A DNA stretch of 64,000 nucleotides. Origin: Hoplostethus atlanticus. Lineage: Eukaryota > Chordata > Actinopteri > Trachichthyiformes > Trachichthyidae. The translations under genes and the position numbers were made by a program. Positions 11,901 through 22,129 of this stretch are shown piece after piece. Below the pieces are notes generated by a model that saw nothing but the letters and a program-made list of their open reading frames with translations, was not told the DNA's origin and ran no database searches. The stretch covers positions 2,046,001 to 2,110,000 of the forward strand of contig JAXDDX010000056.1 of the NCBI GenBank assembly GCA_034670405.1, read 5' to 3'. Each line of letters begins with the position of its first letter. Within the stretch, counting starts at the first letter, position 1.

Positions 11901-12720
11901 TGTACAGCCCCAACCTTTCAGCTGCACCTCCGCCCATTACTAGCTGTGACACTGTCGGCATGGTTATCTATTCTCTTCTAAGGTTCTCCCAGCTCCTGCT
12001 CCCCTCCAGTACATTATTTCCACTCCTTTTCAATCAGAATAGCCTTTGAGGGCAGTATCATGAAATGTTGAAATCGGCTGTCCTCTTGTATCTGGCGCCG
12101 CAACGGTAGAGGAGGCGGGGTACATCCATCGATTTCAACAGACCCATCTTTCATCCCACCTAATGGCTCACCTCAAACTACCCCACCACACAACATCATA
12201 TCATACAGCCCTTTGCTTTTCAAATCAGGTTTCTCAGGGGTTACTTTGTGAATTTCATTTTGAAAACTTTCATCACCTGATTAAGATGATCTGTCCATCA
12301 GAAGTTTAGCCCACTACCTTTCGTACTCTGTCGTCATTTGTATTCATCACATTTTCCAAGTCTCCCACTCTCTCTCCATGATGCCGCATAATAGGTTTTG
12401 TGCTTATAGGGTGTTGTAGGGTTTCTTTTTCCAATTAGTGTGGAATCATTTCTCCAGCACTAATCTGAAGCACTCCGTACAGCCGCCACCCCCATCTTTG
12501 ATTTAACGCTTGGTGTGATTCCAGGGGAGTTCGGGGTGCAGCCATGTTGGAGAATCCCTGTGGCCTTCAATGTGTTCACCTCTTGATTGCTCTCTCTCCC
12601 AGGTTTAGTGCTGGTTTATGGAGCATGATATGAAATAAACCCTTTTCGGTCCCCCAACAAAGATTGGTGGCGTAACTCGCACTCAACCCAGGGAGCTTCG
12701 TGTTCAAGGATGAGGGGGTT
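8990..12720. other. Non-coding tract, possible conserved non-coding DNA
   Basis: No gene seen. 9620-10240 is notably free of simple repeats and carries several ATTA/TAATTA cores, which gives it the look of conserved non-coding sequence; this is a judgement by eye. 10970-11030 holds an imperfect tandem repeat of a CATTATRRGGNTCATAAT-type unit. 11640-12720 is also repeat-poor with mixed composition. Confidence 0.4.
11032..11062. repeat. (GAA)n microsatellite
   Basis: About ten GAA units, a pure purine tract on the plus strand. Confidence 0.95.
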
Positions 12721-12759
12721 CTGGAGATGCGTATAAGGCACCACTAGCACGGGGCAAGG

Positions 12760-12787
12760 TGAGAGAGAGAGAGAGAGAGAGAGAGGG
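12760..12787. repeat. (GA)n microsatellite
   Basis: About 13 GA units. Overlapping Arg/Glu and Ser/Leu-rich frames are artefacts. Confidence 0.95.
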
Positions 12788-13328
12788 AGGCAAGGGAAAC
12801 GACTGTGAATTTACAAAACCATCTGTTATGAGAATTTCCGGGATAGAAAAACAAAGAGCTGGCCTTAACTCCATGAAGCAGAACCACATATGGCTGATCA
12901 ACCTGATCCAATCCCCACGCTGGGCTCCCCGGTGCTGGGGAGAGCAGGGCGAACTTTATGGGCTCCGCAGCTTTCAATCATCTTCTCAAGCCACTGCCCC
13001 AGATTATCATTGTGTTAAAGCTTCAAAAACAGTTAAGTACAGTGATAAGCCCCCTTATGTTTTCCCCACTGGAAAGGCTTTAATGGGGGAAAACAGAGTA
13101 TCGACCTTCACTGTATAATAGAGGCTATTGGTATGTACACTGCACTGTGTTAATCGTTATGGATATCTAAAAAGTAATGAATATATCAATGGTCTCTAGT
13201 CATGGCAAATATAGGCCGCTTTCCCTTCTTCTTAAATCACAATCATGGCATTTATGGTTAAGTGGTCATACAGAGGCAAAAAATAAAACCCGGTGGGGAA
13301 CACAAAACGTTCAAAATGCAAATTGTGA

Positions 13329-13353
13329 TACACACACACACACACACACACAC
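13329..13353. repeat. (CA)n microsatellite
   Basis: About 12 CA units. Confidence 0.95.
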
Positions 13354-15510
13354 TTGATTAGATAGGGGAACACTGGTCAGAAATCAATTTTGGCTGATTC
13401 AAACCACTAAAGCAAATAGTCAAAATGCTTATCAATCCATTATTTATTAACTACCCTGATATGACGGGTATTTACCATCATTTCAAATAGGATATAAATA
13501 TACTATAGTTGGTAGATTTTATCATTGAATAGATTTTATTTGTTAATAGAAAAATATATTTTTTACAATAACATGATTGCATTTAGTATCACTTACATTT
13601 CATAAGGCTTTTATTTCCAAATCGCTTTTTTCACAAAACTTTTCATTTCATAAAAGCACTTTTCTGAATGACACATTTCCGCTCTTATTTTTCCTCTTTT
13701 CCCTTTTTCATTTCATAATGACATTTTGCAGTCAAATACTAACTTTCTTGTTAGAGGAGCAGCACCTCATGCTAGCATACAGAGTGGCAAATTAAAGATA
13801 ATACCAGTTTTTTAAAGTTTGTGCCAATCATCCATGTTGCTCCTCTTCATCACGTTTTTCTTGGTCATGTACAGTCAGCATAGTCAAGGCTCACCTTTAG
13901 AAGAAACCATTTGCTGCCACTTACACAGAAATTGCCTGAGCAACATGAAGCCTTAGTTTGGCATTCTATTTAGTGTTTCTATTTATTATTATTACCCAAG
14001 TTGACAGTTTTCATATTAGTGCACACATTGTGTTATGTTCTGCTTGCTGTCTACTGCACTCTTCGTGCTTGTGTTGTTGAGAAGCTTGATCTCGCTAAGG
14101 AGGAATGTTCTCAACAAAGAAACAAATATCGACTTGGTGTTCTTGGATTTGATAATTACCTCGTCTGTCAATGTTTTCCAAGTAATAAAGTAAGTAAAAT
14201 AGAAATAATAAAAGTGAAAAGAAGAACCATTGTATTTAAGGAGGCTTCTGTAGTAAATTAAAATACAATTGCTTTTGTTTTGTTTTGTTTCCTCTTCACA
14301 GCATATATTTATAGTTATATAGGCCTATTCAAGATGCCATATATTCAGGGCTGCCAAAAATGACACAGCAATCAGACAGACAGACTTTGTGCCCCTCGGC
14401 CATCAAGTAAAATATTGTTTTCCTCATCGAAATAAAGAAGAAAGAAGAAAGAAAGGTGGCCAGCTTCAGTTGTTGATTTGGTCTGAAAAGGGGAAAAGAA
14501 GAGCCACTCAGAAATGTGTCACTCACAATTAATAATTGATTTACTCATTTATATATGTTTCTGTATTTAATAGTTATTTAGTTCATGAAGACATGCTTAT
14601 TTATTTTACTTTGGCACTTTTTGTACTCCGCTCTGCTTACCACTAAATGGACATTGCTAAAATCATGACAGACTGGAAATAAGGAGCAACACATTTAAAA
14701 CATGAACTTGACTGCAATGAGTGGCATTAGACAAATCTCAAATTAATATTGTGATTTTGTTGTGTGTGTGTTGGTCTCCCATGCAAAAAAAAAAAGAGTT
14801 TGGACTTCATGGTTTAGTAAAAAAATAAAATCAAAAAATAAAATAAAATGTACTAATTTTAATTTGGGATCTCAAAAATGAAATACTATGTAACAGTTGC
14901 CAGATCCTGAGCAGTCACTAAGCAGCTCCTGCTGACCCTGGCTGCCATGTTAACATGCATGAGCAATCTGCATCCGTGACACTTTGATGTGCTGCGGTCT
15001 CTCCTTCCCCATCCATGCATGTGAAGCCTAAAGATTTTCCTTCCCGGGTCAATCATATTGAATTGCAAGCTGATCGACTGTGACAAGCGGCTCTCTCGCT
15101 GGCCAGGTTCAGAAGATGCTGAAAAAAAAACCTTTCACCTTACCCAGGTGCAGTCACCTTGGTCATGAGCAATGAGCTCTGAGGTTGGGTGAGTAATTCC
15201 TTCCTCTGGCCCCTAGACAGCACATCAAACAGACCTGCATGCATATACAGCCAGAGGCCCGCAGAGAGGTTGCACCTAGCCAGTTAGCATTCACACCCAC
15301 AATGCCACACAGAGTTTAGAGACAGATAAATAGGAAAAGGGGCTCGATTGCCATGTGCAGCGCGAGAGCTCTTTCTTCAGTCATTGGGGTAAGTAGAGTA
15401 AGCAAGCCGTGAGCGAGTCATTAAGAGACCACCTGTTCTGCCTCTCTGTTTCCCCCTTGAAGCACCACATCAACAGCACATCTAAGATCCATGCTGCGAG
15501 TACACACTCA

Positions 15511-15528
15511 AGCACGCACACACACACA

Positions 15529-15564
<36 letters not shown>
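15511..15564. repeat. (CA)n microsatellite with CG interruption
   Basis: About 26 units with CG substitutions near 15529-15533. The alternating purine-pyrimidine sequence is favourable for Z-DNA. Confidence 0.95.
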
Positions 15565-15566
<2 letters not shown>

Positions 15567-16865
15567 TAAACACACCATTAGGCACATGCCTCTGGTCAAG
15601 GTGATGATACACAACATATGGTGCGTAAGAGCCTCCCAAACGCCTGCAGAGGACACAGAGGAATTCATAACAATATAGTGTGGGTAGTTTGTACACTGAG
15701 ATTGTCCCATAATTTACATTTGGGCTTTTGGCAAAGGCTGACAGGCTAATGGTCTGCTTCAGAAGTTTAATTAGTTTTTATGGGGCCCAAAAGTACAAAC
15801 TTTTCTGTGTTATTTGTCAAATCACTGTGGGTTTATCTTAGAAAAGAGCAGACCATATTTTAGGAGCCATTTATACAGGGATGCAGGTAATTCAAAAGGG
15901 GTTCACAAACTTTTTCTCACAACTGTATGTATCCGGTGGTTGTTGAATTGTTAATAAAGTTGCAGTGATTATGGCCTCCCAGAATTGAGGACACTGTTTC
16001 TATTATTACTGACACTAGAAAGACGAGACAGCTTGATGAGTTGTCAGCATAATTATAAGCTATTGAAGGACAGATGCACTGAGAGTAGGTTGGATCATAC
16101 AAAGACGCCACTAATGCCATCAAAATCAATTCTATTGTCATTATGAAGCAATTTGGACTCTCAGAACTTGGGAAGAAAGAGAGATTTGCTCTGTCAAGCA
16201 ATATGGAAATATCAAGACCGCCAAAATTACTTTCCTGTTATAATGTATCAGAGAAAATTGGGATAAAAATAGGGGTAGATCAATTGTCTTCATAATAACC
16301 AAGGCAGTTACTATTTGCAGATGGCTTTATGATTGATCAGATATTTGAAATTGTTACAAGTGTCCACAAAACCCTGAGCACAGACTGAGGTTGTTTATGG
16401 AAGCGGCAAAGCAATCAAGATCGTCATCTGTCTGTCATGGCCATCTCCTCTCTGTGTGCTGAGTAAATATGAAAAATAGCAGGAAAAAACTGAGCCTTTA
16501 AGTTATAAGCCTGCAAATACATAATGTGCCTGCAAGAAAATGACTGCAGCAAAGTGCATGTGCATCCTAACATCAGAGGAAATGTACTGCAAATCTAAGA
16601 CACCCTCACATTCTTATAATAACATGCAGAGGAGCTTCTCATGAAACATACTGACAGATGTTCACATGTAAATTCATGAGCCCGTGCACTCGATAATGAT
16701 CAACATTATCACTGTTGTCGCGGGAAAACCTTGCAACAAGTTTGAGGTTTTTTTTGTCCCCCATGCAATGAACTTGGGGTGGTGTGAAGGGTTGGATCAG
16801 GCTGGTCTGTCTGTCAGGCAAAGAGGCAGAGAAGAACAGACACGCTATTAAAAGTTCAACACCAA

Positions 16866-16871
16866 TTTATT
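16866..16871 (-). promoter_or_regulatory. LTR polyadenylation signal
   Basis: AATAAA on the minus strand, downstream of the LTR TATA box, near the 3' end of the LTR. Confidence 0.6.
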
Positions 16872-17105
16872 AGTGTGAGATCCAAAACGTAGTCAAGAAC
16901 AAAAAAACAGCAGGCAGAAACGTAATCAGGAGAAAGCAGGCCGGAGTCGAGAGCAGGCAGACAGGATCGGTAGGGAGCAGGCAAAAGGCTGGTCAGAAAA
17001 CAGGCACAGGTTCAAAAACAGGTTGGCAAATAACAGGTCTGATACTCAGGCTATTCTGTCTAGGCAATCTAAAACTTTCTGGCAGGGAATTGCAGGAACA
17101 GGTCT

Positions 17106-17114
17106 CTATTTATA
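17106..17114 (-). promoter_or_regulatory. LTR TATA box
   Basis: TATAAATAG on the minus strand, with an upstream CCAAT box (17174-17178) about 60 bp away. This is an ordinary LTR promoter arrangement. Confidence 0.65.
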
Positions 17115-17275
17115 CTAAATGCTGACTACAAATTGCATTCAGGTGTGGAGGCTGGAATTGAGTGAATCCTCTGATTGGCTGGGCAGGAACAGGTGACAAG
17201 CAGGAGGGGGAAACTAGGTCGGTGGGCGGAGACAGGGAGACAGGCTACGAGGAAGAACTGCTGCCAGGATCCATG

Positions 17276-18153
17276 GCCCAATCCCAATGTCCACACTCAC
17301 GGACTTCGAGGTGCGTTCCCGCTAAGTCCGCGAGGGTTTAGGGCTGTCCCACTGTCAAATCGTCAAGTGCATGAGGGCTCTCTCGCAGACTTTTTGAGCC
17401 CTTTATGCACACTTTCCCTAAGTCGACATTTCTGCAGACTTTGTCTGAGGGAATTACCCACAGTTCATAGCATTGTGACGTTGAATACGGGGTTACCAGG
17501 GGAAGCGGTAAACAAATGGAGGGACAAATGTTTATTCATCAACCATTTCTTTTCATTTTTGCTTAATGATGCTGTTTTGACAAAAACAAGTCAATTGATT
17601 ATTTGACAATTACCTCTCATCCACTCTGTAATGCCGGGCTCAGACTACACAATATTTTTGTCTGTTACGATGGTCACTGTGTCAGATTAGGCGATTATAG
17701 AGTGATAAATTCGTGCCGTGACTTGGCCGAGAGACATGACAGACTACACGTTGGTCACCGACCAATAATCGCTTGCCAACGTGCGTGATGGCATCGGAAA
17801 GCAGGTGCTAGGCAACAAGAATGTAAACAAACAATGGCGTCAGAAGCGGTATGTATGATACGACATAAGGCAAGAGCCTGGAAGACGTTCAGATCAGGCA
17901 GTCGGTCCCTTAAGTGCCTTGGCCGTGAAGAAAGTAAAAAAACGTAAAATAAAAAGTCCAAACCCACAATCGTACGTAACATGTTTTTGGTGTCGTCAAG
18001 GTAACACGATATGTCGCAAAGTGCTGTCCCATTCCTATTTATACAATTTCGAGCCCTTGCAGCCTCTCGCACTCAAGCATTTACCAGGTGATGTCAATTA
18101 AGTCTGTGAAGGTTCAGGGCTTAGGCCTTAGGGGGGGGACATTGGGATTGGGC
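17276..18153. mobile_element. Non-autonomous DNA transposon nested in the LTR
   Basis: Perfect 17-bp terminal inverted repeats: GCCCAATCCCAATGTCC at 17276-17292 and its reverse complement at 18137-18153. CCATG flanks both ends (17271-17275 and 18154-18158). Removing the element and one CCATG restores a continuous LTR. Because the TIR edge is ambiguous by one base, the target duplication could be read as 5 bp (CCATG) or 3 bp (CAT), so I leave the superfamily open. The inside is more CpG-rich than its surroundings. A 105-codon minus-strand frame (17755-18072) has no recognised domain. A block near 17632-17850 may be a further nested element. Confidence 0.82.
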
Positions 18154-18174
18154 CCATGACACTGTCAGTCAAAG

Positions 18175-18546
18175 GTGATTACACTGATCGGACTAATGGG
18201 GGCGCTATAATTAAAGATCAACATTAACTTAACTCAAACATGACATCTCAGACACGACTCATCATTTTGGCACTGTGTTGTGGCATTTAAAAACATTACA
18301 CTGATTGGCCTGATGGGGAAGCTAAAATTACAGGTCATATCACAGCCCTAAGCCATAAATTCGATTGACATGAAACTTGTTGCATAAATCCAGTTATCCT
18401 TACAAATTACACAGACTGGCCTAATGGGGGTGCTATAATTGAAGATCAATTGTTTTTAACTAAAAGTTGATATCTCAGACAACACTTGTCTGATTTTGAC
18501 AAAACATGGAGGGGTGATGCATTTTGGCACTGTGTTGGTTTAAAAG
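18175..18546 (+). repeat. Three-unit imperfect tandem repeat
   Basis: Three units of about 115-140 bp begin at about 18177, 18294 and 18406, each opening with an ATTACACTGATTGGCCTAAT-like block followed by GGGGGCGCTATAATT in units 1 and 3. Units 1 and 3 also share a later block (ATTTTGGCACTGTGTTG). The unit resembles a dispersed fish repeat that I cannot name. Confidence 0.75.
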
Positions 18547-18549
18547 ACG

Positions 18550-19100
18550 TGCATATATCATTTGTGGGAGATGACGCATTAACTTGTTGTGACTTGAATT
18601 TGAAGTTTACATGGTCATTTATGTGCTGATTAAGTTGCATGACACTAGGACACACAAAACCCATTCAAAACCTCTTGTAGAATTTCAGAAATGGGAAATG
18701 GGAAATCCATTATTTCTCAAGATGTTCATCTGACTGTAGTGTTACACATCCAGCTCTCTCCCATTCAGGCGTCTTGCCTGTGGCCATGTGTTAGGCAAGG
18801 ACACCCATGCACTAATGGTCAGGGTCACAGCTGGCTGTGCCTGTGTCTGAGGCAATCTGATGGAGCTGGCAAGGCATCACACACCTGCCCGGTACTCAGA
18901 AGGAGGAGAGGAACAGAGAGAAGAGCAGGGTAGAGCAGAGTGGTGGGTGAGAGTGGTGCAGATGGCTGATTACAACTCATATCTGCCACACCAAGACACC
19001 AAATCCTAAATCCACCTCCATATCTTTGATATCTATCAATCTCTCTCTCTGTGCTAATGGCCTTTACTTTGCCCCTGTCTCCCCTCTTACATTTAGGAGC
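18550..19100. other. Non-coding tract
   Basis: Mixed composition, no gene or element ends seen. 18895-18955 is purine-rich. Confidence 0.5.
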
Positions 19101-19114
19101 CCCTGCACCTTAAT

Positions 19115-19290
19115 GGACAGCCAATCAGAAAACACAACGCCAAGTCAGACAACAAAACACATTGAAGTGACTCAAACCGTTGAACAACGATTCCTTGTCG
19201 CTGATTGGACTCAGTGTGCTTGAGAGGACCGAACGTAGCTATTTTGCACATTAAAAGCAGTAGAAGAAGAGCGAACAAGTTGTCAACAAC
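19115..19290 (+). promoter_or_regulatory. Promoter-like stretch with two CCAAT boxes
   Basis: CCAATCA at 19121-19127 and an inverted CCAAT (GATTGG, 19203-19208) lie upstream of a TATA-like TTAAAAG at 19251-19257 and a short leader before an ATG at 19305. Spacing is suitable for NF-Y sites and a weak TATA. This is pattern-based; it could also be a retroelement promoter. Confidence 0.35.
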
Positions 19291-19304
19291 ACTAGAAATT
19301 CACA

Positions 19305-19445
19305 ATGAAACCAGGGGAAGACAACCAGAATATGTATTGCCCTTATTGTGGTGAACAGTTGCAGCCAAGTTTTGCAGTGGGTGTTTTGGGGTATAGTGGG
19401 TTTCCCCATTCACCCAGACAGACAGACAGTTTGTCCAATCAGTGA
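19305..19445 (+). CDS. 46-residue ORF with CPxCG zinc knuckle, possible first exon
   Basis: The frame starts at an ATG with A at -3, just downstream of the promoter-like stretch. Residues 11-18 contain a Tyr-Cys-Pro-Tyr-Cys-Gly motif, half of a zinc ribbon. The partner cysteine pair is absent before the stop at 19443, so as it stands it is either the first exon of a longer zinc-ribbon protein or a decayed copy. No good splice donor stands out within the frame; a weak GT lies near 19380. I do not recognise the gene. It is below usual length cut-offs and could be chance. Confidence 0.25.
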   Translation: MKPGEDNQNMYCPYCGEQLQPSFAVGVLGYSGFPHSPRQTDSLSNQ

Positions 19446-20042
19446 CGAGGATATCTTTCTGCCTGTTTTGCTTTGTTTTGTGTTCAGTATTGTGCTTGTA
19501 TTAGTTCTTTTTGAGTCTTCTATTTTGTTTTTAGGATTTGCTTTTTTATTGTTGTCAGGGTCAGTGTAAAATGCACTTAAGATAAATCAGATTTGAGGGA
19601 ATTCCATAAAGATTTTGTGGATTGTGGATATATCTGGATATAATAGCTACATTTTTTTCTAGCAACAGTTACTTGACAGCTCAATGGTGACTATGCAACA
19701 ATTCACAGTTCAGAAGCACAACAGGAGTTAAGTATAAATGATGTGCTCTGTGTGCTGTCCGTTTTATGAATGATCTCTTTGGGCACTGAGCATGATCACT
19801 GCATATCTCAGCCCAAATACCCACAAGTCATTATTAGTCTCATTCTCCCTCCAGCAGTTTAAATTGGACGATTACTCTTTAGTCCATACAATTTAGAGAA
19901 TGCACAGCATTTTCATCACCGCAAGGCCTTGCAATCAATATGTCGATAGACCTACATCTTTCTATTCCATTACCCTCCTTGCTGCGTACGTTGTCCATAA
20001 AAGAGACAGGTGTATCATAGTGGCACACATTAGTCCACATGT

Positions 20043-20090
<48 letters not shown>

Positions 20091-20096
20091 CACACA
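20043..20096. repeat. (CA)n microsatellite
   Basis: About 25 uninterrupted CA units and a short imperfect tail. One of the longest in the window. Confidence 0.95.
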
Positions 20097-20551
20097 GTTA
20101 CTATTCTGAGATTTTTTTCCTCTGTCTTTTCATACTTTTCATACTCATACTCTATGAAATACTAGGTCTCATTATTAAGGTGCATTTTTGGGATAGCTGA
20201 CATTTCTTTTTAGTCAGCAGCTCTTTGGGGGGATAAATCAAATCAGCTCAGAAAGAGAAAATGTCACATTTCAGCATCTGCATATTTATAATGGGTATCA
20301 TTCATATTGTGATGTACATTACACTTTGAGAACCAAAGTTGATCATGTCTTTTCTATTTCAACAAATGTCGATGCTGAGGGGAAATCCCAACTGACTGTT
20401 CATGTCATCATCAGTTGTTTCCCTGTATGAATAGGTTGTTTTTTCATACTGCTGGCTGAACTCTGGCCTGGCGCAAGCTGCCTTGATGTGAAGATGGGGC
20501 ATGTTCACTATTTAATACATTTAATAAAATGGAAGAAGGAAAAGAAGAAGG

Positions 20552-20683
20552 AAAATACCCACACAGTGGAATTATGCTCCCTCAATCTTGGTCTTCATCG
20601 GGCATGATGAAGGTTGAAACGCTGCTACCACAATTGCCATGGATAAACACTGAGGGAGCATCATTCCGGTGTGCGGGTATTTT
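20552..20683. repeat. Inverted repeat, 33-bp arms, 66-bp loop
   Basis: Arms 20552-20584 and 20651-20683 match as reverse complements at 29 of 33 positions. The loop contains a second, 7-bp hairpin (CTTCATC 20593-20599 with GATGAAG 20606-20612). It may be the folded end of a mobile element or a hairpin transcript source. No product is claimed. Confidence 0.8.
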
Positions 20684-21539
20684 ACACTGTATTCTTGCTG
20701 TATGTTAACTATTTAACAAACATCGAGACATGAGCCTGTTAGGCTTAAGCCACGACAGCCCACTGCCTCGCCCACCGTCTGTGAAAACCTGCTGACAGGG
20801 GTGAAACTCTACCCCTCTCCCCTCCATTACAACCCTGTTCTGCTTAACAGATAAGGATCCAGACTTCCTTTACTCACCACTAAGCTTGCCATGCACTGCA
20901 GACCGACACAGAGAGATTCCTACAATTGAACTGATGGGGGGAAAAGAGGAGAGACAATACCTTATCAGCAGTTCTTCTTCGATTGCCTCCTCTCTCCCGT
21001 CTTTCTGACAATGAGGTGCAGCGTTCCCCCTCTTTTCACTCGCCAGGGGAGCGACTGCACCCGGGACATGGAGATGATCAATTACAATGTCTCGATGTCT
21101 CCGCCCCATCAAGCACATTCATATTGCGTTAATGGGGATAAGAGCGAGCGATATAGTCTGGATTCCAGGAAATAAGACAGGGAAAAAAAAGATCCATGCA
21201 GAGAAGAGAGAGAAATTAATTTTGTTCAATTTTTGACAAACATGAACTTCTTATGAGTGGATGTCAGAAGGTATCTCTAGATAATGACAGAACCTTACAA
21301 AAGAGAAGCAGATTTGTCATGCCCTGTTCTTTGTGGCGTCCCAGAGGTGAGAGGGATCCGTTTCATCAATAAGTAGACAAAGTCTCTGGGGTGGGCAGGG
21401 TGTAAATTACAAATGTAAATTAATATAAGGTCTTAATATAAGCCAATATAATATAATAAGCTCTTAAAACGTCTTAAATTTAATTTGATGAAACTTGCAG
21501 ACATCCTGATGGGGAGTGGGAGATAGGATGACTGAAATT

Positions 21540-21960
21540 CTTCCCGGGTCTGGGGTGCTCATCAAGCAACTCAGTTCTTGGGGTATAGTGGAGGTTCAGT
21601 CTGCCTATAGGAAAATAAACAAAGCATAGAGTGGTGAGCACAAACCTCATCAGGTTCCCTGTTGATCTGGCATCTCTGCGGGGTGAGTCCTGGTGGTGAG
21701 AAGAAGAGAGAAGGTGAGAGAGGTAGTGAACATTCATCCGGTCATTCCTTTCCATTCTCAGTCATCTATTAGTTATATAGGCTGAGTACTCACTGTTGCT
21801 CCAAAGTCCTTGTCAGCGACCACTGGGGCAACTGTGGACAATAGGGAGTGGTTGTTCTGTCTTCCCCAGAGCTGTCTGTGTCTCTGAGAGAGTGGCAGGT
21901 TAAAAAGGCTCTAGCATTGATTACTAACTGGTCAAAGGTGAGTCTAAGCCCCAAATCCAT
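21540..21960 (-). repeat. Dispersed retroelement-like repeat, copy 2
   Basis: Matches copy 1 at 2650-3050 across the leader, donor-like GTGAGTACT (about 21784-21792) and acceptor-like region (about 21603-21612). The interval between donor and acceptor is about 185 bp here and 175 bp in copy 1. The match ends abruptly at 21964 where a LINE-tail-like repeat begins, so that insertion probably truncated it. Minus-strand integrase debris lies 1 kb further on, which fits an LTR-retroelement origin but does not prove that they were one element. Confidence 0.5.
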
Positions 21961-21963
21961 ATT

Positions 21964-22125
21964 TTAGGTAGGTAGGTACTTTATTAATCCCCGAGGGGAA
22001 ATTTCTGTGTTACAGCAGCCAGACATACAGTAACACCAAGAAATAAAGAAATTAAACTACAATGGAAATAATAAAAATAACAATAACGAATAAAAAATAT
22101 AAGAAGCTATATGAGTACAAGTACA
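21964..22125 (-). mobile_element. Retroposon 3'-end fragment
   Basis: Begins with a GGTA tandem and a TTTATTAATCCCCGAGGGGA block, then an A-rich, low-complexity tail with many AATAAA-like words. This is a very common fish repeat that I associate with LINE 3' ends. The LINE clade is not determined. Confidence 0.5.
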
Positions 22126-22129
22126 AAAA

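Larger units (their letters stand above)
12790..16735. other. Non-coding tract with microsatellites
   Basis: No gene seen. It includes purine-rich 14431-14456, an AT-rich 13400-14860 block and a short hairpin (CTCATGAA with TTCATGAG, about 16637-16680). Open frames are short or ride on repeats. Confidence 0.5.
16807..18166 (-). mobile_element. Solo LTR with perfect 5-bp target duplication, split by a DNA transposon
   Basis: The LTR starts TGTCA at 16812 and ends TGACA at 18161, and it is flanked on both sides by CTGTC (16807-16811 and 18162-18166). Without the 878-bp insertion and its duplicated target it is about 467 bp. On the minus strand it has promoter order: CCAAT box, TATAAATAG, then AATAAA about 240 bp later. 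No internal gag, pol or env adjoins it, so it is a solo LTR left by recombination. The termini and 5-bp duplication fit Ty3/Gypsy or retroviral LTRs; I cannot separate these by eye. Confidence 0.85.
19450..21475. other. Non-coding tract with one long inverted repeat
   Basis: No gene seen. It contains the microsatellite at 20043-20096 and the inverted repeat at 20552-20683, each listed separately. Remaining sequence is mixed and unremarkable. Confidence 0.5.

Noticed and set aside
15409..15710. His/Thr- and Cys/Val-rich open frames
   Set aside because: They are translations of the (CA)n microsatellite on the two strands.
17175..17606. 143-codon open frame, plus strand
   Set aside because: It runs across the LTR to DNA-transposon junction at 17276, so it joins two unrelated insertions and cannot be an original gene.
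20600..20625. Hammerhead ribozyme core (GATGA then GAAAC)
   Set aside because: The first core word is not CTGATGA and the interval between the words cannot form stem II. A similar look near 56025-56065 on the minus strand fails for the same stem.
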